DNA of 64,000 bases from Acidimicrobiaceae bacterium (GTDB lineage Bacteria; Actinomycetota; Acidimicrobiia; Acidimicrobiales; Aldehydirespiratoraceae). Below, piece after piece: positions 9,206-17,494 of the stretch; position 1 is the stretch's first letter, and each line of letters starts with the position of its first letter. The position numbers and the translations under genes are program-made. The notes under the pieces were generated by a model. It searched no databases. It was not told the DNA's origin and saw only the letters and a list, made by a program, of their open reading frames with translations. The stretch is from contig VXTM01000042.1 in assembly GCA_009837445.1 (NCBI GenBank), positions 62,180 to 126,179 on the forward strand, written 5' to 3'.

Positions 9206-10365
9206 GGCAGGTCCTGCCCCGGCCCGGCTCCGGCCAGTTCCACCGCCCGGCGGGCGGCGTCGAGCATGGTGGGCTCCATCCTCAGGGCGTCGCTCAGGTG
9301 GGGCTCCAGCAGTTCCCTGCCCTCGGCTGCGTTGGTGCCGTCGAGACGGATGACGATGGGCGAGTCGATTTCCACCCGCCCGGTGGCCTCGATGATGCCG
9401 TTGGCGATCTCCTCGCCCCGGGTGATGCCGCCGAAGATGTTGATCAGGATGGACCGCACCGCGGGATCGTTGTTGATCACCTCCAGCGCATTCGACATGA
9501 CCTCGGCGTTGGCCCCGCCGCCGATGTCGAGGAAGTTGGCCGGCCGGCCCCCCACCTGGTTGACCACGTCCACCGTGCTCATGGCCAGGCCCGCGCCGTT
9601 GGCGATCACCCCCACCGACCCGTCCAGGCCCACGTACTGCAACCCCTTGGCGTGGGCGGCCTGCTCCCGCTCGTCGCGGGTCTGGGTGGCGTCGTAGGAG
9701 GCGTAGTCGTCGTGGCGGAAGGTGCTGTTGCCGTCCAGAGTGATCTTGGAGTCGAGCAGGACGACCTCGTCGGCGGAGGTGACGATCAGCGGGTTGACCT
9801 CCACCAGATCGGCGTCGGCGTCCACGTAGGCCCGGTACAGGGTCTCGAGGACACCGGCGACCGCCTCCGCAACGGCTTCAGGGATGCGGGCGGCCTGAAC
9901 CCACTGGCGGCACGCCTGGCGCGACAGGCCGTCCACCGGGTCGATGTGGATGCGGGCGATGGCTTCGGGATCTCTGGCGGCCACCGTCTCGATCTCGACC
10001 CCTCCCTCGACCGACAGCATCCCCAGGTGCTTGCGGGCGGATCGGTCCAGCGTGAAGCTGGCGTAGTACTCCTCGGCGATGTCCGACGCCTGCTCGATCC
10101 ACAGGCGCCGCACGATGTGGCCCGAGATGTCGAGGCTCAGGATGTCGGAGGCGTGGCCGCGCACCGCGTCGAGGTCGCCGGCCAGCTTCACGCCCCCGGC
10201 CTTGCCCCGACCGCCGGTGTGGACCTGGGCCTTGACCACCACCGGCAACCCGAGCCTGGTGGCCGCCGCGACGGCCTCGGAGGGCGACAAGGCCACCTCA
10301 CCCGAGGGCACAGGGAGCCCGTACCGGGCGAACAACTCCTTGCCCTGGTGTTCGAACAAATCCAC
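9202..10365 (-). CDS. sucC: Succinyl-CoA ligase subunit beta
   Basis: Beta subunit with an ATP-grasp fold; it pairs with SucD. Start chosen at the GTG at 10365 because the conserved family N-terminus DLFEHQGKELFARYGLPVP begins there and the product is 387 residues, the usual size. No Shine-Dalgarno is present, but TAGTAT lies 8 bases upstream, so the mRNA is probably leaderless. The ATP-grasp part contains KAQVHTGGRGKAGGV; the C-terminal part includes INIFGGITRGEEIANGI. It heads the sucC-sucD-purH operon and is divergent from a small membrane protein gene with only 21 bases between start codons. Confidence 0.96.
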   Translation of the reverse strand: MDLFEHQGKELFARYGLPVPSGEVALSPSEAVAAATRLGLPVVVKAQVHTGGRGKAGGVKLAGDLDAVRGHASDILSLDISGHIVRRLWIEQASDIAEEYYASFTLDRSARKHLGMLSVEGGVEIETVAARDPEAIARIHIDPVDGLSRQACRQWVQAARIPEAVAEAVAGVLETLYRAYVDADADLVEVNPLIVTSADEVVLLDSKITLDGNSTFRHDDYASYDATQTRDEREQAAHAKGLQYVGLDGSVGVIANGAGLAMSTVDVVNQVGGRPANFLDIGGGANAEVMSNALEVINNDPAVRSILINIFGGITRGEEIANGIIEATGRVEIDSPIVIRLDGTNAAEGRELLEPHLSDALRMEPTMLDAARRAVELAGAGPGQDLP

Positions 10366-10372
10366 GGGAGGC

Positions 10373-10379
10373 GATACTA
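10373..10379. promoter_or_regulatory. Overlapping back-to-back -10 boxes, sucC and 10387 gene
   Basis: The seven bases GATACTA read as TAGTAT on the minus strand (8 bases before the sucC GTG) and as GATACT on the plus strand (8 bases before the ATG at 10387). Both spacings fit leaderless transcripts starting at the initiation codon. The minus-strand box is the better match. Confidence 0.45.
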
Positions 10380-10386
10380 GGCCGCG

Positions 10387-10854
10387 ATGCCTGTTTCCAG
10401 CGGACCCCGGCCGAGCCTGCGGGCCGCCATCGTGGTCGGCTTGGCCGGCGTGGTGGTGGCGCTGGGCCTGGTGGGGGCGGTGCTGCTGCTGACCCGCACC
10501 GGAACCGACGTCGAGATCCGCCTGGGCGACCGCGACTTCCGGGATATGGAGATCGGGCGGATCAGCGCCGAGATAAAGGACCGGGGCCCGATCCTGTTCG
10601 GCGATGTGGCCGCCGGCAGCCTCGACATCATCCTGCAGCACATCGGCGACGATCCGGAGACGGGATGGTTCGCCTTCGAGGCCCGGCGCACGGGCCAGAG
10701 CCGCGACTGCTTCTTCCGGTGGCGGCCCGAGGAGTCCGACTTCGTCAACACCTGCGACCCCGACGACGTCGTCGACGCGGCCGGAACCGGCTTGCGCCAG
10801 TTCGGCGTGACTGTGGTGGACGGCGACGTCCGGGTAGACATCAACCCATCCTGA
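10387..10854 (+). CDS. Small single-pass membrane protein, function unknown
   Basis: 155 residues; I do not recognise the family. The N-terminus is short and basic, followed by one strong membrane helix (about residues 13-36, VVGLAGVVVALGLVGAVLLL), then an outside domain of about 115 residues with only two cysteines (Cys108 and Cys123, in DCFF and NTCDP), which could form a disulfide. The rest is acidic and beta-rich in appearance. It is divergent from sucC and 22 bases upstream of the alaX-like gene, so it may be cotranscribed with the latter. No Shine-Dalgarno precedes the ATG. Confidence 0.75.
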   Translation: MPVSSGPRPSLRAAIVVGLAGVVVALGLVGAVLLLTRTGTDVEIRLGDRDFRDMEIGRISAEIKDRGPILFGDVAAGSLDIILQHIGDDPETGWFAFEARRTGQSRDCFFRWRPEESDFVNTCDPDDVVDAAGTGLRQFGVTVVDGDVRVDINPS

Positions 10855-10876
10855 CTAGCCGCACGGGAGGCCCCCC

Positions 10877-11605
10877 ATGGCTGACGTGAACCCCACTGAC
10901 CGCATCTTCCTGCGAGACGCCCAGTGCCAGTCCTTCGACGCGACGGTCGTCGCGGTCGACAGCGACGGCCGGGTGGCCCTCGACGCCAGCGCCTTCTACG
11001 CCACCAGCGGGGGCCAGCCCCACGACACGGGCACGCTGAGCTGGGACGGCGGCTCGGCCGCGGTGACCGACGTGCGGGGCCACGATGTGGTGTGGCACAC
11101 CCTCGACGGCGACGCCCCGGCGGTGGGCACAGCCGTGCACGGGGAGCTCGACTGGGGGCGTCGCCACGCCCTGATGCGCACCCACACGGCGCTGCACATC
11201 CTGTGCGGCGTGATCTACAACACCTGGGGAGTGTCGGTGACCGGCGGCAACATGGCGCCGCTGTCGGCCCGCATGGACTTCGAGTTCGATCCCCTGCCCG
11301 AGGGGTTCGCGGCTCAGGTCACCGAGCTCGTCAACGCTGAGATCGCGGCCGACCGACCCATCGAGATCTCGTTCCTGCCCCGGGCCGAGGCCCTCGCCGA
11401 CGAGGACCTGATCCGCACCAAGGTCAACCTGATTCCCGAGTCGGTGCAGGAGATCCGGGTGGTCGACATCGTCGGGCTCGACAAGCAGGCCGACGGGGGT
11501 ACCCACCTGCCCTCCACCGGCGAGGTGGGCCGCTTCGAGGTGGTCAAGACCGAGTCGAAGGGCAAGGCCAACAAGCGCCTCCGCATAGCCGTCCACGACG
11601 CCTAG
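10877..11605 (+). CDS. AlaX-type alanyl-tRNA editing protein
   Basis: Free-standing homologue of the AlaRS editing domain, expected to hydrolyse Ser- or Gly-tRNA(Ala). 242 residues, AlaX-M size. The N-terminal beta-barrel part has FYATSGGQPHDTG; the metal site has HTALH (His103, His107) and the second motif DGGTH (Asp206, His210), where AlaRS has CxxxH, so the usual Cys is Asp here. GGGAGG lies 7 bases before the ATG. No AlaRS catalytic domain follows, so it is not an alaS fragment. Substrate specificity is inferred from family only. Confidence 0.9.
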   Translation: MADVNPTDRIFLRDAQCQSFDATVVAVDSDGRVALDASAFYATSGGQPHDTGTLSWDGGSAAVTDVRGHDVVWHTLDGDAPAVGTAVHGELDWGRRHALMRTHTALHILCGVIYNTWGVSVTGGNMAPLSARMDFEFDPLPEGFAAQVTELVNAEIAADRPIEISFLPRAEALADEDLIRTKVNLIPESVQEIRVVDIVGLDKQADGGTHLPSTGEVGRFEVVKTESKGKANKRLRIAVHDA

Positions 11606-11644
11606 GGCCGGCTGCGGCGTCGACGCCTGGCACCCGCCGATGGC

Positions 11645-13867
11645 TCAGATCTTCTCCAAGGGGGCCCACAATAGGAGCAGGCGCTTCTCGCCGACGCTGC
11701 CGAACCGCACCGAGGCCTCCGCCTCGTCGCCAGCACCGGCGATGTCGATGATGACCCCGTCACCCCACTGGGAGTGGCGGACATCGTCGCCCACCTTGAG
11801 GTCCATGCGGTCGGCGCCCGAGGGCGCCGGCCTCACCCGCCGACCGGCCTCCAGGGCCCGGTCCACGATCTCATCGCGGTTGACCGACGCCCGGTCGAGG
11901 CTGCGCTCACGCCGGCTGCGGCGGTAGTAGCGGCTGCGCGCCACCCGGGAGCCGTCCACCGTCTGCACCAACTCGTCGGGGATCTCCTTGAGGAACCGGC
12001 TGGGCGGGTTGTACTGGCGGCTGCCGTACAGAAGCCGGCTCCAGGCGTGGGTCACCGTCAGGCGCTGCATGGCCCTGGTGATCCCTACGTAGGCGAGGCG
12101 GCGCTCCTCCTCCAGCTCATGGGGCTCGGTCAAGGCCCGGATGTGGGGGAACACGCCGTCCTCCATGCCGACCATGTACACGTCGGGGTACTCGAGGCCC
12201 TTGGCCGAGTGCAGGGTCATCAGCGTGACCGCCGACTCGTCAGCGCCTGCGTCGGCCAGGTCGTCGGTGTCGGCTACCAGCGCCACCGCCTCCAGGAAGT
12301 CGTCGAGGGTGTCGTGCTCGCCGGCCACGCCCACAAGCTCGGCCAGATTCTCGAGTCGGCCGTCGGCCTCGACCGACTTCTCCGAGCGCAGCTCGTCGAG
12401 ATAGCCGGAGCGCTCCAGCAGCTCCTGGACCACCGCGGCCGGCGACGCCTGCAGGGCGGCGACATCATCGATCAGCGCGCAGAACTGCCCGGCGCCGGCC
12501 GCGGACCGACCGGTTACGCCGGCCTGGGCGCAGTGCCGGAGGGCCTCGTAGAACGTGAGACCGTTCTCGGCGGCAAAGGCGTCGATCCTGGCCACCGAAG
12601 TCGCGCCCACACCCCGCTTGGGCACCCCCAAGGCCCGCTTCACGCTCACCTCATCTCCGGGGTTGGTCACCGCCTTGAGGTAGGCCATGGCGTCGCGCAC
12701 CTCACGGCGGTCGTAGAAGCGGGTGCCGCCCACCAGCCGGTAGGGCACCTCGGCCTTGATCAGCTGCTCCTCCACCGCCCGTGACTGGGCGTTGGTGCGG
12801 TAGAAGACCGCCATCTCGTCAAGGCGCATCTGCTCATCCTGGTGGCGCCGCACGATCTCGCTGGCGACGTAGCGGGCCTCATCGGTCTCGTCGTCGGCGT
12901 GGTAGCGAACGATGGCCGGCCCTGACCCCTGGTCGGTCCAGAGGTCCTTCGGCTTGCGGCCGGCGTTGTTGACGATCACCGAGTTGGCCGCGTCGAGGAT
13001 GTTCTGGGTGCTGCGGTAGTTCTGCTCCAGCACCACGATTCGAACATCGTCGAAGGCCCGCTCGAACTCCAGGATGTTGCGGATGTCGGCGCCGCGGAAG
13101 GCGTAGATCGACTGGTCGGCGTCGCCCACCGCGGTCACCTGGCGGCTCTCGGCCCCCAGGCTGATCACCAGCTCGTTCTGCACCGGGTTGGTGTCCTGGT
13201 ACTCGTCCACGAGGACATGGGCGAAGCGCTGCCGCCAGCGCTCGAGCACCTCAGGGCAATTCCGGAACAGCTCCACGGTTCGAAGCAGCAGGTCGTCGAA
13301 GTCCATGGCGCCGGCCGCGGCGAGGCGGCGCTGGTAGTGGCTGAAGACCTCGGCGATGCGGCGTTCGTAGATGTTGGAGGCCCGCTCGGCGTACTCGGCC
13401 GCATCGATGCTGTCGTTCTTGGCCGCCGAGATCGTGGCGTGGATCGACCGGGCCGGGAACCTCTTGTGGTCGAGGTTCAGGTCGCGCAGCACGTACCCGC
13501 ACAGGCGCACGGCGTCGCCCTGGTCGTAGATGGTGAACCGGCTCGGGTAGTCGATGTAGGCCGCGTCGCGGCGCAGGATGCGCACGCAGGCGGCGTGGAA
13601 CGTCGACACCCACATGCTCTCGGCCACCGGGCCCACCAGCCCGCCGACCCGGTGCCGCATCTCGCCGGCAGCCTTGTTGGTGAAGGTGATGGCCAGGATC
13701 TCGAAGGGCGACAGGTCGTGGTCCTCGATCAGGTGGGCGATGCGGTGGGTGAGCACCCGGGTCTTGCCCGACCCGGCCCCGGCCACCACCAGAAGCGGCC
13801 CGCCCTCATGGGTGACCGCCTCGTACTGGGCCGGGTTGAGGCCCTCCAGAATCGCCGACTCCACCAT
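11645..13867 (-). CDS. pcrA: UvrD/PcrA-type ATP-dependent DNA helicase
   Basis: Superfamily 1A 3'-5' helicase of nucleotide excision repair and replication-fork maintenance. 740 residues from the ATG at 13867; the frame stays open upstream, but the conserved sequence begins LNPAQYEAVTH and a TAGGGT box lies 8 bases upstream of this ATG. Motifs: GAGSGKT (residues 30-36), AITFTNKAA, VDEYQDTN, GDADQSIYAFRGA, TLMTLHSAKGLE, YVGITRA. The C-terminal tail ends in a Tudor-like segment (VGDDVRHSQWGDGVI), typical of PcrA. Divergent from the LLM oxidoreductase and convergent with alaX. Confidence 0.96.
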   Translation of the reverse strand: MVESAILEGLNPAQYEAVTHEGGPLLVVAGAGSGKTRVLTHRIAHLIEDHDLSPFEILAITFTNKAAGEMRHRVGGLVGPVAESMWVSTFHAACVRILRRDAAYIDYPSRFTIYDQGDAVRLCGYVLRDLNLDHKRFPARSIHATISAAKNDSIDAAEYAERASNIYERRIAEVFSHYQRRLAAAGAMDFDDLLLRTVELFRNCPEVLERWRQRFAHVLVDEYQDTNPVQNELVISLGAESRQVTAVGDADQSIYAFRGADIRNILEFERAFDDVRIVVLEQNYRSTQNILDAANSVIVNNAGRKPKDLWTDQGSGPAIVRYHADDETDEARYVASEIVRRHQDEQMRLDEMAVFYRTNAQSRAVEEQLIKAEVPYRLVGGTRFYDRREVRDAMAYLKAVTNPGDEVSVKRALGVPKRGVGATSVARIDAFAAENGLTFYEALRHCAQAGVTGRSAAGAGQFCALIDDVAALQASPAAVVQELLERSGYLDELRSEKSVEADGRLENLAELVGVAGEHDTLDDFLEAVALVADTDDLADAGADESAVTLMTLHSAKGLEYPDVYMVGMEDGVFPHIRALTEPHELEEERRLAYVGITRAMQRLTVTHAWSRLLYGSRQYNPPSRFLKEIPDELVQTVDGSRVARSRYYRRSRRERSLDRASVNRDEIVDRALEAGRRVRPAPSGADRMDLKVGDDVRHSQWGDGVIIDIAGAGDEAEASVRFGSVGEKRLLLLWAPLEKI

Positions 13868-13875
13868 CGCCGGCC

Positions 13876-13881
13876 ACCCTA
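13876..13881 (-). promoter_or_regulatory. -10 box for helicase gene (leaderless type)
   Basis: TAGGGT on the minus strand, 8 bases before the helicase ATG, with no Shine-Dalgarno in between. The same hexamer and spacing precede the membrane protein gene at 53047. Confidence 0.5.
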
Positions 13882-13936
13882 ACGCCGCCTGATGACAGCG
13901 CCCGGCAGCGCCGGAACGCTCACCAACGCGTGCCGG

Positions 13937-13942
13937 TAGCGT
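13937..13942 (+). promoter_or_regulatory. -10 box ahead of micro-ORF and LLM gene
   Basis: TAGCGT followed by 7 bases and an ATG at 13950. The spacing fits transcription starting at that ATG. No convincing -35 box is visible. Confidence 0.45.
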
Positions 13943-13949
13943 GCGGCGG

Positions 13950-13982
13950 ATGCTTGCCTGCGCCACTGGAGCCTTGTCGTGA
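13950..13982 (+). CDS. 10-codon upstream ORF coupled to LLM oxidoreductase
   Basis: ATG at 13950 opens a frame encoding MLACATGALS whose TGA overlaps the GTG start of the next gene (GTGA). It begins 7 bases after a TAGCGT box. It may serve to deliver ribosomes to the downstream GTG rather than to make a useful peptide; this is inference from geometry only. Confidence 0.4.
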   Translation: MLACATGALS

Positions 13983-14911
13983 GCCGGCCGTTCAGGTTCG
14001 GGTTCAGCCTCGACGGGCTAGACGATCCCGCGGAGATCGCGCGACGGGTCCGGTGGGCCGAGGACGCCGGGTACTCGTCGGTTGTGATGACCGACCACTT
14101 CGACGAGCGGCACGGACCGCTGGTGGCTCTCACCGCGGCCGCTGTCGCCACCAAGGCGCTGCGGGTGGGCACCCTGGTGCTGGCCAACGACTACCGCCAT
14201 CCGGCCGTTCTGGCCAAGGAGCTCGCCTCGCTCGACGTGATCTCAGGGGGACGGGTGGAGATCGGCATCGGCGCGGGGTGGATGACCTCCGACTACGAGC
14301 AGGCCGGCATCGGACTCGACCGGCCCAGGGTGCGCATCGAGCGGCTCGACGAGGCCGTCTCGGTGCTGGAGGGGTGCTTCGGCGACGGCCCGTTCGACTT
14401 CGAAGGAGACCACTACCGGATCTCCGGGCTCGAGTCCTGGCCGAAGCCCGTCCAGAAGCCCCGCCCGCCGCTACTCATGGCCGGCGGCGGCCACCGGATG
14501 CTGGCTCTGGCCGGGCGCCGGGCCGACATCATCGGGATCAACCCCAGCCTCCACTCGGGGGCCATCGACGAGCACGCCGGACCCACCGCCACCGCGGAGG
14601 CCACCGACGGCAAGCTCGAGGTGGTGCGGGAGGCCGCGGGCGAACGATTCGGATCCATCGAGCTGCAGACCCGGATCCATCTGGCGGTGATCACCGACGA
14701 CGCCCACTCCCTGGCCGCCGCGGCCGCTCCGGCCTTCGGGATCACCGCCGAACAGGCCCTGAACTCACCCCACGCCCTAGTGGGAACGGTGAACGAGTGC
14801 GTCGCCAGGATCGAGGGCTGGCGGGAGCGCTGGGGAATCTCGTACATCTCCCTCATGGGCAGCGCCGCCGAGGAGATGGCCCCCGTAGTGGAGCGCCTGG
14901 CCGGCCGCTAG
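13979..14911 (+). CDS. LLM-class (F420-dependent type) oxidoreductase
   Basis: Luciferase-like TIM-barrel oxidoreductase of 310 residues, most similar in pattern to actinobacterial F420-dependent members. Visible family segments: FGFSLDG at the N-terminus, RRVRWAEDAGYSSVVMTDHF, LRVGTLVLANDYRHPAVLAKE, DVISGGRVEIGIGAGW, and PPLLMAGGGHRMLALAGRRADIIG. The start is a GTG at 13979 overlapping the stop of a 10-codon ORF. The reaction and substrate are unknown; use of F420 rather than FMN is inferred from family resemblance. Followed 27 bases later by cystathionine beta-synthase. Confidence 0.9.
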   Translation: MSRPFRFGFSLDGLDDPAEIARRVRWAEDAGYSSVVMTDHFDERHGPLVALTAAAVATKALRVGTLVLANDYRHPAVLAKELASLDVISGGRVEIGIGAGWMTSDYEQAGIGLDRPRVRIERLDEAVSVLEGCFGDGPFDFEGDHYRISGLESWPKPVQKPRPPLLMAGGGHRMLALAGRRADIIGINPSLHSGAIDEHAGPTATAEATDGKLEVVREAAGERFGSIELQTRIHLAVITDDAHSLAAAAAPAFGITAEQALNSPHALVGTVNECVARIEGWRERWGISYISLMGSAAEEMAPVVERLAGR

Positions 14912-14926
14912 CGGCGCGGCCGTCGG

Positions 14927-14932
14927 TAGCCT
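14927..14932 (+). promoter_or_regulatory. -10 box for cbs (leaderless type)
   Basis: TAGCCT followed by 6 bases and the GTG at 14939. No Shine-Dalgarno is present between box and start. Confidence 0.4.
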
Positions 14933-14938
14933 CGGGGC

Positions 14939-16330
14939 GTGGAGGTCGCCGACTCCGTCCTCGACCTCATAGGGAACACACCGCTGGTGCGGATGCGGCG
15001 GGCGATTCCCGAGGCCGGCTGTGAGCTGGTGGCCAAGCTGGAGATGCTCAACCCGGGCGGCAGCGTCAAGGACCGCATCGCCATGACGATGATCGACGCC
15101 GCCGAGCGCGACGGGCTGCTCGGGCCGGGCGGGACGATCATCGAGCCCACTTCGGGCAACACCGGCGTCGGACTGGCCATGGTGGCCGCCCAGCGGGGCT
15201 ACCGGTGCATCTTTGTGATGACCGACAAGGTGAGCACCGAGAAGGTGCAGTTGCTGCGGGCCTACGGCGCCGAGGTGGTGGTGTGCCCGGTGGCGGTTGC
15301 CCCCGACGATCCGGACTCCTACTACTCCACCGCCGAGCGGCTCATGCGGGAGACGCCGGGCGCCTACCAGCCCAACCAGTACTTCAACCAGGCCAACCCG
15401 CTGGCCCACGAGCAGACCACCGGACCCGAGCTGTGGCGCCAGACCGGCGGGCGTATCACCCACTTCGTGGCCGGTGCGGGCACCGGCGGGACCCTCAGCG
15501 GAGTGGGCCGGTACCTCAAGGGCCGGAACCCTGCGGTGCAGGTGATCGCGGCCGACCCCGAGGGCTCGGTGTTCAGCGGCGGCTCGGGCCGTCCCTACCT
15601 GGTGGAGGGCATCGGCGAGGACTTCTGGCCCGAGACCTACTACCCGGACGTCGTGGACAGGGTCATCGCGGTGTCCGACCAGGCGTCGTTCGACATGGCC
15701 CGGCTGGTCTCGCACCGCGAGGGCCTCCTGATCGGCGGCTCGGGCGGGACCGCGGTGTGCGGGGCCGTTGAGGTGGCCTCGGACTGCGGCCCCGATGCCG
15801 TGGTTGTCGTGCTGCTGCCCGACTCCGGGCGCGGCTACCTCTCCAAGGTGTTCGACGACGACTGGATGGCCTCCCACGGTTTCCTGATCGGCGAGCACCC
15901 GTGCGTCAAGGACGTGCTCGACGCCAAGGAGGACGACCTGCCGCCGCTGGTGTACGTCAATCCCACCGACCCGGTGAGCCTGGCCGTTACCCGCCTGCGG
16001 GACAACGGGCTGAGCCAGCTGCCGGTGGCCAAGGGCGAGATGCCGCTGGCCGCGGCCGAGGTGATGGGCGCGGTGCACGAGCTGCAGCTCATGGCCCTGG
16101 CCTTCAACGGCGACCTGCTGGGCCAGCCGGTGGAGAACGTGATGAGCCGGCCGCTGGAGCAGATCGGAATCGGCGAGCCGGTGGCGCTGGCGGTGACCAA
16201 GCTGGAGCGGTCGCCGGCGCTTCTGGTGCTGGACGGGGGCAGGCCGCGGGCGGTGGTCTCCAGCACCGACGTGCTCAGCTACCTGTCGGCCAACGCCGAC
16301 GGCGGGCTCTCGCAGGGACAGCTGCTGTGA
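14939..16330 (+). CDS. cbs: Cystathionine beta-synthase with CBS domains
   Basis: PLP enzyme condensing serine (or O-acetylserine) with homocysteine to cystathionine in reverse transsulfuration. 463 residues. PLP lysine is Lys44 in GGSVKDRIAM; the phosphate-binding loop TSGNTG is at 71-76; GAGTGGTLSGVG follows in the second half of the catalytic domain. A regulatory pair of CBS motifs occupies about residues 340-460 (PTDPVSLAVTRLRDNGLSQLPV and EPVALAVTKLERSPALLVLD). The domain pair argues for CBS rather than plain cysteine synthase. Start is a GTG at 14939. The next gene, cystathionine gamma-synthase/lyase, overlaps the stop by 4 bases, so the two form a transsulfuration operon. Confidence 0.93.
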   Translation: MEVADSVLDLIGNTPLVRMRRAIPEAGCELVAKLEMLNPGGSVKDRIAMTMIDAAERDGLLGPGGTIIEPTSGNTGVGLAMVAAQRGYRCIFVMTDKVSTEKVQLLRAYGAEVVVCPVAVAPDDPDSYYSTAERLMRETPGAYQPNQYFNQANPLAHEQTTGPELWRQTGGRITHFVAGAGTGGTLSGVGRYLKGRNPAVQVIAADPEGSVFSGGSGRPYLVEGIGEDFWPETYYPDVVDRVIAVSDQASFDMARLVSHREGLLIGGSGGTAVCGAVEVASDCGPDAVVVVLLPDSGRGYLSKVFDDDWMASHGFLIGEHPCVKDVLDAKEDDLPPLVYVNPTDPVSLAVTRLRDNGLSQLPVAKGEMPLAAAEVMGAVHELQLMALAFNGDLLGQPVENVMSRPLEQIGIGEPVALAVTKLERSPALLVLDGGRPRAVVSSTDVLSYLSANADGGLSQGQLL

Positions 16331-17469
16331 GCGAGAGCACTTGGGGATTCGAGACCCGGGCCATCCATGCGGGCCAGGAGCCCGACGAGGCCACCGGCGC
16401 GATCACCGTTCCTATCCATCTGGCCACCACCTTCGTGCAGCCCGCTCCGGGGCAGCACCGCGGCTACGAGTACTCGCGCACGTCGAACCCGACCCGCGCC
16501 GCGCTGGAGCGCAGCGTGGCCGGACTCGAGGGTGCCGCCCACGGGTTCGCGTTCGCCAGCGGCATGGCCGCCGAGGACGCTCTGGTGGGCTTGCTGCGCC
16601 CCGGCGACCACGTTGTGCTCGGCAACGACGCCTACGGCGGGACCTTCCGGCTGATCGCCCGGGTCTACGGCGAGCGGGGGATCGAATGGTCGGCGGTGGA
16701 CCTGACCGACGCGGCCGCCCTGGCCGACGCCCTGCGCCCCGGGACCCGCCAGGTGTGGATGGAGACCCCCACCAACCCCATGCTGACCGTGGTCGACATC
16801 GCGGCCGCCGCCGGCGCGGCCCACTCGGTCGGGGCCCTCCTAGTGGTGGACAACACCTTCGCCACCCCGTACCTGCAGAACCCGCTGGGGCTGGGCGCCG
16901 ACGTCGTGGTCCACTCCTCAACCAAGTACCTGGGCGGGCACTCCGACGTGGTGGGCGGCTTCATCGCGGTCGACGACGACGGGCTGGCCGAGCAGCTGGC
17001 CTTCGTCCAGAACGCGGCCGGAGCCGTTCCGAGCCCGTTCGACTGCTACCTGCTGCTGCGAGGCATCAAGACGCTCGGCGTGCGGATGGACCGGCACTGC
17101 GACAACGCGGCGGAGGTCGCCGGCTATCTCGACGACCACCCCGCGGTGGCCCGGGTGCTGTACCCGGGCCTCGTGGATCATCCGGGCCATAAGATCGCGA
17201 CCCGCCAGATGAGCGGCTTCGGCGGGATGGTGTCGTGCATCCTGACCGGAGGGGAGGCGGCCGCGGTGGACGCGGTCAGCTCGACACGGGTGTTCCAGCT
17301 GGCCGAGTCGCTCGGGGCGGTGGAGTCGCTGATCGAGCAGCCCTCCACCATGACCCACCTCTCGGTGGCCGACTCGCCCCTGGCCGTCGACCCCGGCCTG
17401 ATCCGCCTGTCCGTGGGCATCGAGTCCATCGACGACCTGCTCGCCGACCTCGACCAGGCCCTGCGCTAG
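16327..17469 (+). CDS. Cystathionine gamma-synthase / gamma-lyase
   Basis: Cys/Met-metabolism PLP enzyme of 380 residues. The GTG start at 16327 overlaps the cbs TGA (GTGA). Conserved positions: ETRAIHAGQEPD at the N-terminus, EYSRTSNPTR, ASGMAAE, ETPTNPML, the PLP lysine Lys200 in HSSTKYLGGHSDV, and the C-terminal RLSVGIE. Sequence alone does not separate synthase from lyase; pairing with CBS favours cystathionine gamma-lyase or a bifunctional role making cysteine, while actinobacterial MetB is equally similar. Confidence 0.92.
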   Translation: MSESTWGFETRAIHAGQEPDEATGAITVPIHLATTFVQPAPGQHRGYEYSRTSNPTRAALERSVAGLEGAAHGFAFASGMAAEDALVGLLRPGDHVVLGNDAYGGTFRLIARVYGERGIEWSAVDLTDAAALADALRPGTRQVWMETPTNPMLTVVDIAAAAGAAHSVGALLVVDNTFATPYLQNPLGLGADVVVHSSTKYLGGHSDVVGGFIAVDDDGLAEQLAFVQNAAGAVPSPFDCYLLLRGIKTLGVRMDRHCDNAAEVAGYLDDHPAVARVLYPGLVDHPGHKIATRQMSGFGGMVSCILTGGEAAAVDAVSSTRVFQLAESLGAVESLIEQPSTMTHLSVADSPLAVDPGLIRLSVGIESIDDLLADLDQALR

Positions 17470-17494
17470 CGCCTTCAGCCGCGCCCGGCCCGGA

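Noticed and set aside
7910..9697. Long plus-strand open frame opposite purH and sucCD
   Set aside because: Spans several real genes on the other strand and lacks any family motif.
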